Shown here: in pieces, positions 32,967 to 42,279 of the stretch | Layout: the number at the start of each line of letters is the position of its first letter | Numbering within the stretch: the stretch's first letter is position 1 | NCBI RefSeq assembly: GCF_019550915.1 | Contig: NZ_JAHWCI010000007.1 | Coordinates: 1-64,000 of the forward strand | Source: Mumia sp. zg.B17 | Lineage (GTDB): Bacteria > Actinomycetota > Actinomycetes > Propionibacteriales > Nocardioidaceae | DNA: 64,000 bases | Direction: 5' to 3' | The notes under the pieces: model-generated | The model's input: the letters and a program-made list of their open reading frames with translations, nothing else | What the model was told of the DNA's origin: nothing | Databases searched by the model: none | Position numbers and translations under genes: made by a program

Positions 32967-34073
32967 TCAGCCCGCGTCGACGATGGCCGCGACCGGCCCG
33001 CCACCGTCCGGACCCTGGTGCGCCGCCGAGACGGAGACGAACACGGCAGGGTCACCGGTCACCGCGGCGGTGACGCCACCGACCGCGGCCTTGATCTGAC
33101 GGTGCCAGTGGACGTCGGAGTCGTCGAGCATCGCGTTGCGACGACCGCGCACCATGCCGTCCTGGCTCGCCTCGCACTTGAGGAAGACGTTGACGAGCCG
33201 GTCGTCGAGGTCGCTCGTCCGCGGGCGCTCCGGCAGGTCCAGCCCGGCCGAGCGGATCGCGTCCCAGATGCCGTCCGCGTCGAGCGCGTCGTCCATGACC
33301 GCGTGACCGATCCGGTAGCGGCCACCGATCCCGCGCACGTTGCCCACCACCACGACCTGGGCACGGTCGAGCTCGACTCCTGAGGAGCAGGAGGCCACCG
33401 ACGAGAAGAGCCGACGGTCCTTGAGGACGTCCGCGTCGGTCGGCATCTCGATCTCACCGAGCGCGACCGCGACGCCGAGCGCCGTCGTGCCGTTCGAGAG
33501 GTCCATCGACGCGAGCGTGTCCTCGGTCCACACCGACTCTCCGCGCGACGTGGCGTCGCGGATGGTGTCGATCGTGAGCAGCGGTGTCTTGGTCTGGACG
33601 TAGTGCACGTCGGCGGCGTCGGTGATGCCTGCACGCTCGACGGCGACCGTCACCGCGGCAGCGACCTTCTCGATCATCGCGGTGCGCCCGATCTCCTCGG
33701 GCAGCAGCACGTCGCTCATCGCGAAGCCGACGCTGAGCCGGGGCTCCTCGCTCGCCTCGACCGAACCGTCGGGCAGCGTAGCGAAGATCGTCGCGTGCGG
33801 GCTGATGACCCCGTCGGTGCCGCCGGACCAGACGATGGGGATCTCCTTGACCTCCGCCGCGGAGCGCGAGCCCTGGGCGACGAGGACTTCTCGGAACGCC
33901 CGGTCGGCGATGATCCGCGTGTAGTCGTTGACGCCGCCGTTGCCCTCGGTCTTGCCGATGATCGCGATGACGCGGTCGGCCTCGATCACGTTGTCCGCGA
34001 TCAGCTTCTCGAGCTCGCTGGCGTCGGCGACGGAGTGGATCGGGACCTTGCGGACTTCGATCGCTGCTGGCAT
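32967..34073 (-). CDS. barbiturase / cyanuric acid hydrolase family ring-opening amidohydrolase
   Basis: A 368-aa member of the AtzD/barbiturase family, which hydrolyses cyanuric acid or barbiturate. The family's threefold Ser-Lys architecture is intact: Lys in [10 protein letters not shown] (about 40) with Ser in VWSGGTDG (about 84); Lys in VQTKTPLL (about 161) with Ser in SCSSGVEL (about 228); Lys in FLKCEAS (about 299) with Ser in [15 protein letters not shown] (about 351). Spacing matches AtzD. Whether it acts on barbiturate (to ureidomalonate) or cyanurate cannot be told by eye; the linked UraA-type permease and molybdenum hydroxylase favour barbiturate. ATG 34071-34073 with GAGAGGAA upstream; 52 nt after carbamate kinase. 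Confidence 0.92.
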   Translation of the reverse strand: MPAAIEVRKVPIHSVADASELEKLIADNVIEADRVIAIIGKTEGNGGVNDYTRIIADRAFREVLVAQGSRSAAEVKEIPIVWSGGTDGVISPHATIFATLPDGSVEASEEPRLSVGFAMSDVLLPEEIGRTAMIEKVAAAVTVAVERAGITDAADVHYVQTKTPLLTIDTIRDATSRGESVWTEDTLASMDLSNGTTALGVAVALGEIEMPTDADVLKDRRLFSSVASCSSGVELDRAQVVVVGNVRGIGGRYRIGHAVMDDALDADGIWDAIRSAGLDLPERPRTSDLDDRLVNVFLKCEASQDGMVRGRRNAMLDDSDVHWHRQIKAAVGGVTAAVTGDPAVFVSVSAAHQGPDGGGPVAAIVDAG

Positions 34074-34125
34074 GGCGTTCCTCTCGGTTGGGGTACGTCG
34101 GTGGTCGGGGCGGCGTCGCGACGGC

Positions 34126-35091
34126 TCAGCCGGTCGGCTGCGGGGCCTGGACGGTCAGCGGGTCGGGGCTCACGCGGGTGCCGGTGCGCCCAGCGACGGC
34201 CTCGCCGATGCGGGGCAGGGAGGTGATGACGCCGGTACGGCCCGTGTGCGACGCGAACCGCGCCACCGCCTCGACCTTCGGCCCCATCGATCCGGCCGCG
34301 AAGGCGCCGGTCGCCGCGAGCCTCCGGATCTCCGAGACGCTGATCGCTCCGATGGGCTCGGCCTGCGGTGTGCCGAAGCCGAGGACGGCCGCGTCGACGT
34401 TCGTCCCGATCACGAGGCCGTCGGCCTCGATCCGCTCGGCCAGGAGCGCCGCAGTGAGGTCCTTGTCGATGACCGCCTCCACCCCGACGTACGAGCCCGA
34501 CGTGTGCACGGTCGGGATGCCACCGCCGCCGGCGCAGACGACGACGAACCCGTCGGCCAGCAGGGTGCGCACGGCGGGGATCTCGAGGACCGCCCGCGGC
34601 TCTGGCGAGGCGACGACCCGGCGCCAGCCGCGACCCGGGACCTCGACCCACCGCTGGCCGTGCGCCCGCATGGCCGCGGCCTCCGCCCCGCTGGCGTAGC
34701 GGCCGATCGGCTTGGTCGGCACGAGGAAACCGGGGTCATCGCGGTCTACCAGGGTGCGCGACACCAGAACGGCGCTGCGCGCGTGGTGGCCACGACGTCC
34801 GAGCTCCTCGTCGAGGGTGTCGAGGATCAGCCGGCCGATCGTCGCCTGGGTCTGCGCGACGCACCAGTCCAGCGGGACGGGGGGCACAACGTTGGCGGCC
34901 ATCTCGTTCTTGAGCAGCAGGTTGCCCACCTGAGGGCCGTTGCCGTGGGTCAGGACGATCTCGTGCCCCGCCTCGACGAGGTCGGCGACGCTGCGCATGG
35001 ACTCGAGGATCGCCGTGCGCTGGTCCTCGGGACCGACAGACCCGTCTGGCGCGGTCATGGCGTTGCCGCCGAGGGCGATGACGAGGCGCAT
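34126..35091 (-). CDS. arcC: carbamate kinase
   Basis: A 321-aa amino-acid-kinase-fold protein of standard carbamate kinase length. Motifs: VIALGGNAM (4-12), [11 protein letters not shown] (about 48-58), [21 protein letters not shown] (about 186), [12 protein letters not shown] (about 208) and GSMGPKVEA (about 268). It makes ATP, CO2 and NH3 from carbamoyl phosphate and ADP in catabolic settings. There is no arginine deiminase or ornithine carbamoyltransferase nearby; instead it heads an operon with the barbiturase-family gene, and an AllFGH-like carbamoyltransferase set lies 20 kb away. Leaderless: TAGATT (35098-35103) with a 6-nt gap to the ATG 35089-35091. Confidence 0.94.
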   Translation of the reverse strand: MRLVIALGGNAMTAPDGSVGPEDQRTAILESMRSVADLVEAGHEIVLTHGNGPQVGNLLLKNEMAANVVPPVPLDWCVAQTQATIGRLILDTLDEELGRRGHHARSAVLVSRTLVDRDDPGFLVPTKPIGRYASGAEAAAMRAHGQRWVEVPGRGWRRVVASPEPRAVLEIPAVRTLLADGFVVVCAGGGGIPTVHTSGSYVGVEAVIDKDLTAALLAERIEADGLVIGTNVDAAVLGFGTPQAEPIGAISVSEIRRLAATGAFAAGSMGPKVEAVARFASHTGRTGVITSLPRIGEAVAGRTGTRVSPDPLTVQAPQPTG

Positions 35092-35226
35092 GCGACGAAT
35101 CTAGGGGCGTATGTCGGTGTCGGCACTGGCGAAGATCGCCAACGCGGCGGCGTCGGCCCGTCACACCTTGACCAGCAGGGCGGGACCCGTTCTCCTCGCC
35201 GGGACACCGCAGATTACCCTGTGCGC

Positions 35227-35529
35227 ATGCCACGACGCCGCACTCTCGTGCTGGTGCCCCTCGCGCTGACGCTCCTCGCCGGCTGCGGGCATGCGCCCAT
35301 GTCCGAGAAGTCCGTGGAGGAGAAGGCGTCGGAGGAGATGGGCAAGCAGATCGGGCTCGCGCCGGTCGTCGACTGCCCCGACGACCTGGAGTCGCGTGCC
35401 GGCGCGACGATGGACTGCACCCTGTCCGACCCCAACGGCAGCAACAAGGAGTACTCGATGACGGTCCGCGTCGTCAGCCTCGAGAACGGTGTCGCGAAGC
35501 TGAAGTTCGCGCTCGACGACGGCGACTGA
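35227..35529 (+). CDS. DUF4333-type secreted lipoprotein
   Basis: A 100-aa protein with a lipoprotein signal (MPRRRTLVLVPLALTLLAGC, lipobox LAGC at Cys20) and a C-terminal domain of the DUF4333 type (VVDCPDDLESRAGATMDC...), a small beta domain with two conserved Cys common in actinobacterial lipoproteins. Function unknown. ATG 35227-35229; TACCCT (35215-35220) lies 6 nt upstream, consistent with a leaderless start at this ATG rather than the GTG two codons earlier. Confidence 0.82.
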   Translation: MPRRRTLVLVPLALTLLAGCGHAPMSEKSVEEKASEEMGKQIGLAPVVDCPDDLESRAGATMDCTLSDPNGSNKEYSMTVRVVSLENGVAKLKFALDDGD

Positions 35530-35556
35530 CCAACCGCCGCGAGGATGCGCGGGCGC

Positions 35557-37497
35557 TCATTGTGGCACTCGCACGACGTCGACGGCGGCGAAGGCCGCAC
35601 CGTCGGCGAGCCGGGCGTAGCCGGGACCGCGGTCGAAGAACACCTCGCTCGGCCGGTCCGAACGGCGAGCGGCGCGCAGCGCCACTGTCGCCTCCTCGTC
35701 GACGCCGAGGTCGTCCCCGTCGCCGGTGAGAACCACGGCGTAGTCCTCCTCGGCGGCGCGCCGCGAGACCTTGGCCCACACGACGTCGCGGACGACGAGA
35801 GCGGGGTCGCGGTCGAGCGGGTCACCCCAGCCCCCGCCGCCGGTCGTCCGGATGCGGACGGTCTCCCCCGCGCGCACCGGCTCGGCGTCGGCGAGCGCGT
35901 CGACGAGCCGCTCGTGCCGCCCACCGGGGTCCACCACCACCTCGAACGGACGCCCGGCCAGCCCACCGTTGACCCCCCAGCACGCGAGGATCGAGCGGTC
36001 GGCGATCGACATGAAGTGGGCGTCGGCGAGCATCCGCAGGTGCTTCTCGTAGCCGAGCCCGCCGCGGAACGTCCCGGGCCCACCCGAGTCCACCGCCAGC
36101 GAGAGCGACTCGACGACGAACGGGAACCGCGACTCGGTGAACTCGGTCGGCAGGTTCCGCGAGTCGGGCACCACGTGGATCGTGTCTTCGCCGTCGGCGT
36201 AGTAGCGGCCGCCCGAGCCGCCACCGAGGACCTCGCGCATGAGGTACGGGCGACCGACGAGGTCCGTCCCGTACACGCCGGTGTAGCGGATCGTCTCCTG
36301 GTCGGCGGGCATCCGCCCGTCCACGGCCTTGGCAAGCACTCCTGCGAGGACCCCGAGCAGACGCAGGATGACGAAGGTACGAGCGTTGGTCGGCGCCGGG
36401 AACTCAGGTGTGATCAGCGTGCCCTTGGGTGGGAACCGCATCTCGATCAGGGGCACGACACCCTCGTTGACGTCCAGCTCGGCCATGCGTTCGGGGGTGT
36501 CGGCGAGGTTGCGCAGGATCGGTGCGAGCCACTTCTTGAGGAAGACGCCGTCGGAGTAGTCGCCGCAGTGGTTGATCGGTCCCTTCGCCTGCGGTGACGT
36601 GCCGGCGAAGTCGAGGACGACCCGCTCGCCACCGGGATCGTCCGCACCGGTACGGGTGAGCGTGATGCGCTGCGTGTGGAGCTGCGGCTCGTCGACCCCG
36701 TCATGCTCGGCGTAGTCCTCCCAGACCCACGTGCCCACCGGGATCTTCGCCAAGATCTCCCGCCGGTAGGTGTCGGTGGTGCGGTCGATGATCGCGTCGA
36801 AGCACGACTCGACGGCGTCCACGCCGTAGCGGTCGAACAGCTCTCCCAGGCGACGTGCGCCCATGAGGCAGGCAGCGCACTCGGCGTCGAGGTCTGCGGC
36901 GAGCGACTCCGGCATGCGGGAGTTGCGGGTCATGATGGTCAGCGCGGCACGGTTCGGGACGCCCGCGTCCCAGAGCTTGATGGGCGGGACCATCAGTCCC
37001 TCCTCGTACACGCTCGTCGCCGCGCTCGGCATCGAGCCGGGGACGGCTCCGCCGATGTCGTCATGGTGCCCGAAGGCCTGGATGAACCCGACGACCCGCT
37101 GCTCGCCCTCGACGCCGCTGAAGACGGGCACGGTGACACACAGGTCGGGAAGATGCCCGATACCGCCCTCGGACCGGTAGACGTCGTTGTGGAAGTACAC
37201 GTCGCCGGGCTTCATCTGGTCGATCGGGAAGTCGCGGGCCACCGGGTGGACCAGGGCAGAGTACGAGCGACCGGTCAGCTTGCGCAGCAGCCTGTCGTGG
37301 ATCCCGGCGCGGAAGTCGTGGGCGTCGCGGATCATCGGTGAGCGCGACGTCCGGGCGATCGCCGTCTCCACCTCGTGCTCGATCGACGCCAGGCTGCCCT
37401 GGACGATCTCGACGAGCACCGGGTCGGCGCAGCCGCCGGCGTCGTCGGTGAGCATGCCGAACGGGAACTGGGTGGGTGCAGGACGCGAGGTGGTCAT
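35557..37497 (-). CDS. hyuB: hydantoinase/oxoprolinase family subunit B
   Basis: A 646-aa HyuB-family protein, partner of HyuA in ATP-dependent amide hydrolysis of 5-oxoproline, (N-methyl)hydantoin or similar rings, or of acetone carboxylase-like enzymes. Family marks: the N-terminal VEIVQGSLASIEHE, the HNDVYRSEGGIGHLPDL metal/active segment (about 104-122), NHCGDYSDG, and the C-terminal RTTGGGGWGDPLDRDP. ATG 37495-37497 overlaps the hyuA stop (ATGA), so the subunits are made in step. Substrate not readable from sequence. Confidence 0.92.
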   Translation of the reverse strand: MTTSRPAPTQFPFGMLTDDAGGCADPVLVEIVQGSLASIEHEVETAIARTSRSPMIRDAHDFRAGIHDRLLRKLTGRSYSALVHPVARDFPIDQMKPGDVYFHNDVYRSEGGIGHLPDLCVTVPVFSGVEGEQRVVGFIQAFGHHDDIGGAVPGSMPSAATSVYEEGLMVPPIKLWDAGVPNRAALTIMTRNSRMPESLAADLDAECAACLMGARRLGELFDRYGVDAVESCFDAIIDRTTDTYRREILAKIPVGTWVWEDYAEHDGVDEPQLHTQRITLTRTGADDPGGERVVLDFAGTSPQAKGPINHCGDYSDGVFLKKWLAPILRNLADTPERMAELDVNEGVVPLIEMRFPPKGTLITPEFPAPTNARTFVILRLLGVLAGVLAKAVDGRMPADQETIRYTGVYGTDLVGRPYLMREVLGGGSGGRYYADGEDTIHVVPDSRNLPTEFTESRFPFVVESLSLAVDSGGPGTFRGGLGYEKHLRMLADAHFMSIADRSILACWGVNGGLAGRPFEVVVDPGGRHERLVDALADAEPVRAGETVRIRTTGGGGWGDPLDRDPALVVRDVVWAKVSRRAAEEDYAVVLTGDGDDLGVDEEATVALRAARRSDRPSEVFFDRGPGYARLADGAAFAAVDVVRVPQ

Positions 37498-39617
37498 GCG
37501 GGGCTCCCCGCTCGGGTGACGACCAGGTTGAGGTACGGATCGACGCGCGCGACGAACCCGGGATGGAGCGGGACCGTCGACCCGTACTCCTCGATGACCG
37601 CGGGGCCGTGGACCTCGTGCCCCGGCAACAGGGACGCACGATCGAGGACGGCCGCGTCGACGTACCCCGCGCGCGCGTCGAAGCACACCGGCCTGCGCAC
37701 GGTCGTCGGCGCGGCCGCGATGCGGGTGACCTCGTGCCGACGAATCGCCGGTCGCCGGATCGGCCCGATGCCCGACACCCGGAGGCTGACCCACTCGACC
37801 TGCTGGGTGTCGTCACCGGCGAAGTCGTAGCCGTAGAGCGAGCGGTGCTCGCGGTGGAAGGCCTCGGCCACGGCGGAGACGACGTCCGCGTCCACGGGAC
37901 CGCCGGGCACGGGGACGCGAACCTCGAACGCCTGCCCGAAGTAGCGCACGTCGGCGGTCCGGACGAAGCGCTGGGCCTCGGGAGGGAAGCCCTCGGTCTC
38001 CAGCGCAGCCGCCGCCCGTGCGGCCAGCCCGTCGTACAACCGCTCCACCTCGGCCGGGTCGAGCTCGGAGGCCAGCCGGACCGCGGTCTGCACGTAGTCG
38101 TTCTTGACGTCGACCGTCAGCAGCCCGAAGGCCGAGACGTTGCCCGGGCTGTGGGGAACCAGCACGGTCGAGATCCCGAGGACGTCCATCAGCCGGCACA
38201 GCAGGAGCGAGCCGGAGCCACCGAACGTCGTGAGGGTGAAGTCGCGGACGTCGAGCCCGCGCCTGACCGTGATCTGGCGCAACGCGTTGGCCTGGTTCCA
38301 GGCGGAGATCTCCAGCACTCCGGTCGCGGCCTCCTCGAGGGACAGTCCGAGCGCGGCGGCGAGCGACTCGAGACCCTTGCGCGCGGCGTCGACGTCGAGC
38401 GGGATCTCGCCCCCGAGCAGGTGCGGCGGGATGCGGCCGAGGACGACGTGCGCGTCGGTGATCGTCACGTCGGAGCCCCCCTTGCTGTAACAGAGCGGAC
38501 CCGGATCGGCGCCGGCCGACTGGGGCCCCACCTTCAAGGTGCGCTCTGGGGACAGCCACGCGATCGACCCCCCTCCAGCACCCACGGTGACGACGTCGAT
38601 CATCGGGATCTTGCTCGGGTAGACCCCCACGGTCCCCTCGGTGGTGAGGGTGGGCTCCCCGTCCACGACGACCGACACGTCGGTCGAGGTGCCGCCCCCG
38701 TCGCAGGTGAGGACGCGGTCGAACCCCGCGACCGACGCGATCATCGCGGCCCCGAGCGCGCCCGCGGCCGGCCCCGACAGCACGGTGGTGATCGGCTGGT
38801 GCACGACCTCCGCAGCCGAGAGCACGCCGCCGTTGGACTTCATCACGGAGAACGGAAGACCCTCGGTGAGCTCCTCGAGACGCCCGGCGATGCTGCGGAC
38901 GTACGCCGACACCTTCGGCTTGACGGCGGCGTCGACCAGGGTGGTCATCGACCGCTCGTACTCCCGGTACTCACGGAGCACGTCCGACGAGATCGACACC
39001 ACGGCCTCGGGGTGCTCCTCGGCGAGCACCGCCCGCATCGCCTCCTCGTGCGCCGGGTCGGCATAGCTGTGCAGGAAGCAGACGCCGAGCGTGTCGATCC
39101 CGCGCGCCCGGAACCACCGTGCGACCTCACGGGCCCCGTCGGTGTCGAACGGACGGATCTCCTCACCGGTCCACGACAGGCGACCGGCCACGCCTCTCAC
39201 CCGGTCGCGCGGCACGATGCGGTCGGGCTTGACCCAGAAGTAGGAGTTGCCGTAGCCGTCCGGGACCGACTGACGAGCGATCTCGAGCACCGCCTCGTAC
39301 CCCGCGTTGGTGATGAAGCCGAGTCGGCCGACCTTGCCCTCGAGGAGCTGGTTCGTGGCGACCGTGGTGCCGTGGGCGACCGCCGCCACGGTGTCCCGGC
39401 CGGCAGCGGGCCCTCCCTCGGGGTCGATCAGCGCCAGCACCTTGTCGATCCCGGCGAGGAAGCCCTCGGCCGGGTCCGTCGGCGTCGACGGAGTCTTGGT
39501 GGTGAGGAGCTCACCGGTGGACTCGTCGAAGGCCACCACGTCGGTGAACGTCCCGCCGGTGTCGATCCCGATCCGGAGAGTGGCGTTGATCCGTCCTGGA
39601 CGGGAGCCTGACGTCAT
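37494..39617 (-). CDS. hyuA: hydantoinase/oxoprolinase family subunit A (ATP-binding)
   Basis: A 707-aa HyuA-family protein with the ASKHA-type phosphate-binding N-terminus RIGIDTGGTFTDVVAFDE (about 15-32), HGTTVATNQLLEGK (about 85-98), and the central CDGGGTSTDVSVV motif. It provides ATP-dependent activation of the cyclic amide. Start ATG 39615-39617 with GAGGAGA about 6 nt upstream; a longer reading adds 16 residues without support. First gene of the hyuAB operon in the N-heterocycle region; a CCTGACAGGCC sequence upstream (39720-39730) resembles one near the permease operon. Confidence 0.93.
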   Translation of the reverse strand: MTSGSRPGRINATLRIGIDTGGTFTDVVAFDESTGELLTTKTPSTPTDPAEGFLAGIDKVLALIDPEGGPAAGRDTVAAVAHGTTVATNQLLEGKVGRLGFITNAGYEAVLEIARQSVPDGYGNSYFWVKPDRIVPRDRVRGVAGRLSWTGEEIRPFDTDGAREVARWFRARGIDTLGVCFLHSYADPAHEEAMRAVLAEEHPEAVVSISSDVLREYREYERSMTTLVDAAVKPKVSAYVRSIAGRLEELTEGLPFSVMKSNGGVLSAAEVVHQPITTVLSGPAAGALGAAMIASVAGFDRVLTCDGGGTSTDVSVVVDGEPTLTTEGTVGVYPSKIPMIDVVTVGAGGGSIAWLSPERTLKVGPQSAGADPGPLCYSKGGSDVTITDAHVVLGRIPPHLLGGEIPLDVDAARKGLESLAAALGLSLEEAATGVLEISAWNQANALRQITVRRGLDVRDFTLTTFGGSGSLLLCRLMDVLGISTVLVPHSPGNVSAFGLLTVDVKNDYVQTAVRLASELDPAEVERLYDGLAARAAAALETEGFPPEAQRFVRTADVRYFGQAFEVRVPVPGGPVDADVVSAVAEAFHREHRSLYGYDFAGDDTQQVEWVSLRVSGIGPIRRPAIRRHEVTRIAAAPTTVRRPVCFDARAGYVDAAVLDRASLLPGHEVHGPAVIEEYGSTVPLHPGFVARVDPYLNLVVTRAGSPA

Positions 39618-39757
39618 GGTTCTCCTCGCGTGGTGAGCCCTGCTCCTCGATTCCAACGCAACCACCTCGAGACCCCCACGGCGAAGGTCGCCTGACCCCT
39701 CCGGGGAACCTTGGCACTACCTGACAGGCCGCCGGCGCGACCCGCCATCATTGTCCC

Positions 39758-39901
39758 GTGCTCCGTACCCAGCTGGCTGCCCTCATGGCGGTTGTCGCCC
39801 TCCTCTCCGGGTGTGGGGTCACCCCCCACGCAGCCCTCTCTGCCGCCGGCGCCGAGGTCGCGAGCGGCCTCCCGCACGTACGCCATGAGCTATCGGTCTG
39901 A
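39758..39901 (+). pseudogene. N-terminal lipoprotein-signal fragment, out of frame with the following hydrolase
   Basis: GTG 39758 opens a 47-codon frame encoding a clean lipoprotein signal (hydrophobic core ALMAVVALLSGCG, lipobox LSGC at Cys20), continuing to PHVRHELSV and then a TGA at 39899. A CATCAT -10-like box lies 6 nt upstream of the GTG. The hydrolase domain begins in a different frame at the same place (SYRSEELRISG). The expected joined reading in this family is ...RHELSYRSEELRISG, so a small indel within about 39886-39898 seems to have split one exported hydrolase gene, unless it is a sequencing error. Confidence 0.65.
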
Positions 39902-40655
39902 GGAGCTGCGGATCTCCGGTCTCCTGCACGTCCCGCACCACGCGGTCGACCGGCCCGCGGCCGTGCTCGCCCACGGCTACCAGAACCCCCGTACGTACCG
40001 GAGCGGGCACGCGATGACCGACGTGCAGGACCGACTGGCGAGGGCCGGCTACGTCGTGATGTTCACCGACTACCGCAACCATGGAGGCTCCGACCACGAC
40101 TCCGACCTCGACGCCACCCTGCGCACCGGCTACACCGTCGACGTCGTCAACGCGGTCGTGGCGCTGCGGCGCGCCCGGCTCGACGCCGTCGACCCCGACC
40201 GGATCGGACTGGTGGGACGGTCGATGGGCGGTGGCATCACGTACAACGTGCTTGTCAGCCGGCCAGGGCTGGTCAAGGCCGCCGTCGTGCTGTCGCCGAT
40301 GAGCTCGTCAGCGCCCGACGGTGTCGAGATCATGACGCGCCCAGCAGCGACGCGTGCCTGGAGCCTCGCGGCGGTGCAGGCCTCGTACGGTCCGCCGGAC
40401 GAGGACTCCGCCGCTTGGCAGGACCTCTCGCCCCGCCGGTTCTTCGAGCGGGTCACCGAGCCGGTGCAGATCCACCACGGCACCGCCGACCGGACCTGTC
40501 CGCCGGCGTGGACCGCCGCCTCGGTGGACGCGCTGCGCGCGGCGGGCAAGGAGGTCGACGTCCACTGGTACCCGGGACAGGGTCACCGCATGTCCGGCGC
40601 AGGACACGACCTGTCCTTGGCGAGGACTGTGGCCTTCCTCGATGCGCACGTCTGA
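39885..40655 (+). CDS. alpha/beta hydrolase (dienelactone-hydrolase/prolyl-oligopeptidase-like), frameshifted at N-terminus
   Basis: The catalytic part (256 aa from ATG 39885-39887) is complete: oxyanion LAHGYQNPRTY (about 29-39), nucleophile GRSMGGG (Ser about 109), Asp in HHGTADRTCPP (about 205), and His in GQGHRM (about 237). Homologues of this type are usually secreted lipoproteins; here the matching signal peptide is present just upstream but in another frame. If the frameshift is real, only a cytosolic product from the internal ATG could form, without a visible ribosome-binding site. Upstream neighbour hyuA is divergent. Confidence 0.8.
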   Translation: MSYRSEELRISGLLHVPHHAVDRPAAVLAHGYQNPRTYRSGHAMTDVQDRLARAGYVVMFTDYRNHGGSDHDSDLDATLRTGYTVDVVNAVVALRRARLDAVDPDRIGLVGRSMGGGITYNVLVSRPGLVKAAVVLSPMSSSAPDGVEIMTRPAATRAWSLAAVQASYGPPDEDSAAWQDLSPRRFFERVTEPVQIHHGTADRTCPPAWTAASVDALRAAGKEVDVHWYPGQGHRMSGAGHDLSLARTVAFLDAHV

Positions 40656-40734
40656 GCGGTCCCGGCGCCGCTGGTAGGTGGACCCCGATTCGGGTACGTT
40701 CCCGAGAACGCACCCGCCTCCGGGAGGAGCAGCC

Positions 40735-42279
40735 GTGTCCAACGTCGCCGACGCCCTCTTCGAGCACGCACGCGCCCGCCCCGACCGGGTGGCGGTCCGG
40801 GCCGCAGGACGCGAGACCACGTTCGGGACCCTGCGGGACGCGGCGGCGGCCTTCGCGAAGCGCGTCGTCGAGGCCGGGATCTCCCCCGGCGACCGCGTCC
40901 TCCTCGTCGCCCCGACCATCCCGGAGTTCGTCGCCGCCTACTACGGCCTCCACGCCGCGGGTGCGACCGTCATCACGATGAACGTGATGGCACCGGCTCG
41001 CGAGCTGGGCTACGTCGTCGACGACGCCGGCGTCGGTCTCGTCGTCGCCTGGCAGGACACCGCCGAGGCCGCCGAGGCCGTCGCCGGCGAGCGTGGACTC
41101 CCCTTCTGGCGGATCGGGCCGCTCGAGGACTGGGACACCTCAGACCAGCTCGACGCACCGGTCGACCTGCCCGACGATGCGACGGCGCTCATCATCTACA
41201 CCTCCGGCACGACGGGGCGGCCCAAGGGCGCGGAGCTCGCCGTGTCCGGCATCGCCGCGATCGTCGACGCGGCCGAGCACGTCATCGAGTTCAGCGACGA
41301 GGACCGATCCGGCACCGCACTCCCGCTCTTCCACGTCTTCGGGCAGATCATGGTCATGCACCTGGCGCTCTCCTTCGGCACGCCGGTCTCGCTGCTGCAC
41401 CCCTTCCACCCGCGCACGTTCGTCGAGATGATCCGCGACGACGAGCTGACGGTGGTGTCGGGCGTGCCGACGATGTGGATCGCGATGCTGCACGCTGCCG
41501 GTGACGCGAAGCCTGAGGACTTCGCCCGCCTCCGGCTCGCCTCGTCCGGGGGTGCGTCGCTGCCCGCCGAGGTGATCCGTGCGTTCGAGGAGAGGTTCGG
41601 CACGCGGATCCGCGAGGGCTACGGGTTGTCGGAGACGTGCGGCTGGGCGACCTTCGCCCCGCTCGACACCGAGCCGAAGGTCGGCGCGGTCGGCCGCGCG
41701 GTGCACAACGTCGAGATCGAGGTCCGTGACCTGGACGGCAACGCCGTGCCGGCCGGCGAAGTCGGGGAGGTGTGGATCCGCGGCCCGATCGTGATGAAGG
41801 GCTACTGGAACAATCCCGAGGCGACCGCCGCCGTCCTTCAGGACGGGTGGCTGCGTACCGGTGACCTCGGCATCCTCGACGAGGACGGTGACCTGCGGAT
41901 CGTCGACCGGCTGAAGGACCTCGTCATCCGCGGCGGCTACAACGTCTATCCGAGCGAGGTCGAAGAGGTGCTCTACGAGCACCCCGACGTCGTCGAGGCG
42001 GCGGTCGTGGGCGTCGCCGACCCGACGTACGGCGAGGAGGTGGCTGCCGTCATCGTGCTGCGGGAGGGCGCCGTTCCCGACCCCGAGGCGCTCCGGGCGT
42101 GGGCCAAGGAGCGCCTGAGCGCGTACAAGGTGCCACGCCTCTTCCAGTTCGTCGATGTGCTCCCGAAGGGTCCGTCGGGCAAGATTCTCAAGCGCGCCAT
42201 CGACCGTGCCGCGCTGTCCGACGCCGCGCCGCAGAACGCCACGCCGTCCGACGCCGGGCCGCAGGACCGCCGCCGGTGA
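40735..42279 (+). CDS. AMP-dependent acyl-CoA synthetase/ligase
   Basis: A 514-aa ANL-superfamily acyl-CoA synthetase that activates a carboxylic acid with ATP and CoA. Motifs: P-loop IIYTSGTTGRPKG (about 152-164), YGLSETCGW (about 299), RTGDLGILDEDG (about 376), DLVIRGGYNVYPSEVE (about 396) and the catalytic Lys in LPKGPSGKILKR (about 482-490). It resembles medium/long-chain ligases; I do not see a clear malonyl-CoA-synthetase signature. GTG start 40735-40737 follows GGGAGGAG. GTGA overlap with the TetR gene downstream makes a coupled operon with the phosphotriesterase-like gene. Confidence 0.92.
   Translation: MSNVADALFEHARARPDRVAVRAAGRETTFGTLRDAAAAFAKRVVEAGISPGDRVLLVAPTIPEFVAAYYGLHAAGATVITMNVMAPARELGYVVDDAGVGLVVAWQDTAEAAEAVAGERGLPFWRIGPLEDWDTSDQLDAPVDLPDDATALIIYTSGTTGRPKGAELAVSGIAAIVDAAEHVIEFSDEDRSGTALPLFHVFGQIMVMHLALSFGTPVSLLHPFHPRTFVEMIRDDELTVVSGVPTMWIAMLHAAGDAKPEDFARLRLASSGGASLPAEVIRAFEERFGTRIREGYGLSETCGWATFAPLDTEPKVGAVGRAVHNVEIEVRDLDGNAVPAGEVGEVWIRGPIVMKGYWNNPEATAAVLQDGWLRTGDLGILDEDGDLRIVDRLKDLVIRGGYNVYPSEVEEVLYEHPDVVEAAVVGVADPTYGEEVAAVIVLREGAVPDPEALRAWAKERLSAYKVPRLFQFVDVLPKGPSGKILKRAIDRAALSDAAPQNATPSDAGPQDRRR

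Noticed and set aside
32967-35091. Cyanuric-acid (s-triazine) degradation operon
   Set aside because: No biuret hydrolase (isochorismatase family) or allophanate hydrolase is nearby; UraA-type permease and Mo hydroxylase fit barbiturate better. Cyanurate activity is not excluded for the enzyme itself.
40735-42279. Malonyl-CoA synthetase (MatB) assignment for the acyl-CoA ligase
   Set aside because: It would complete the proposed pathway, but I cannot see malonate-specific residues; it reads like a general medium/long-chain ligase.
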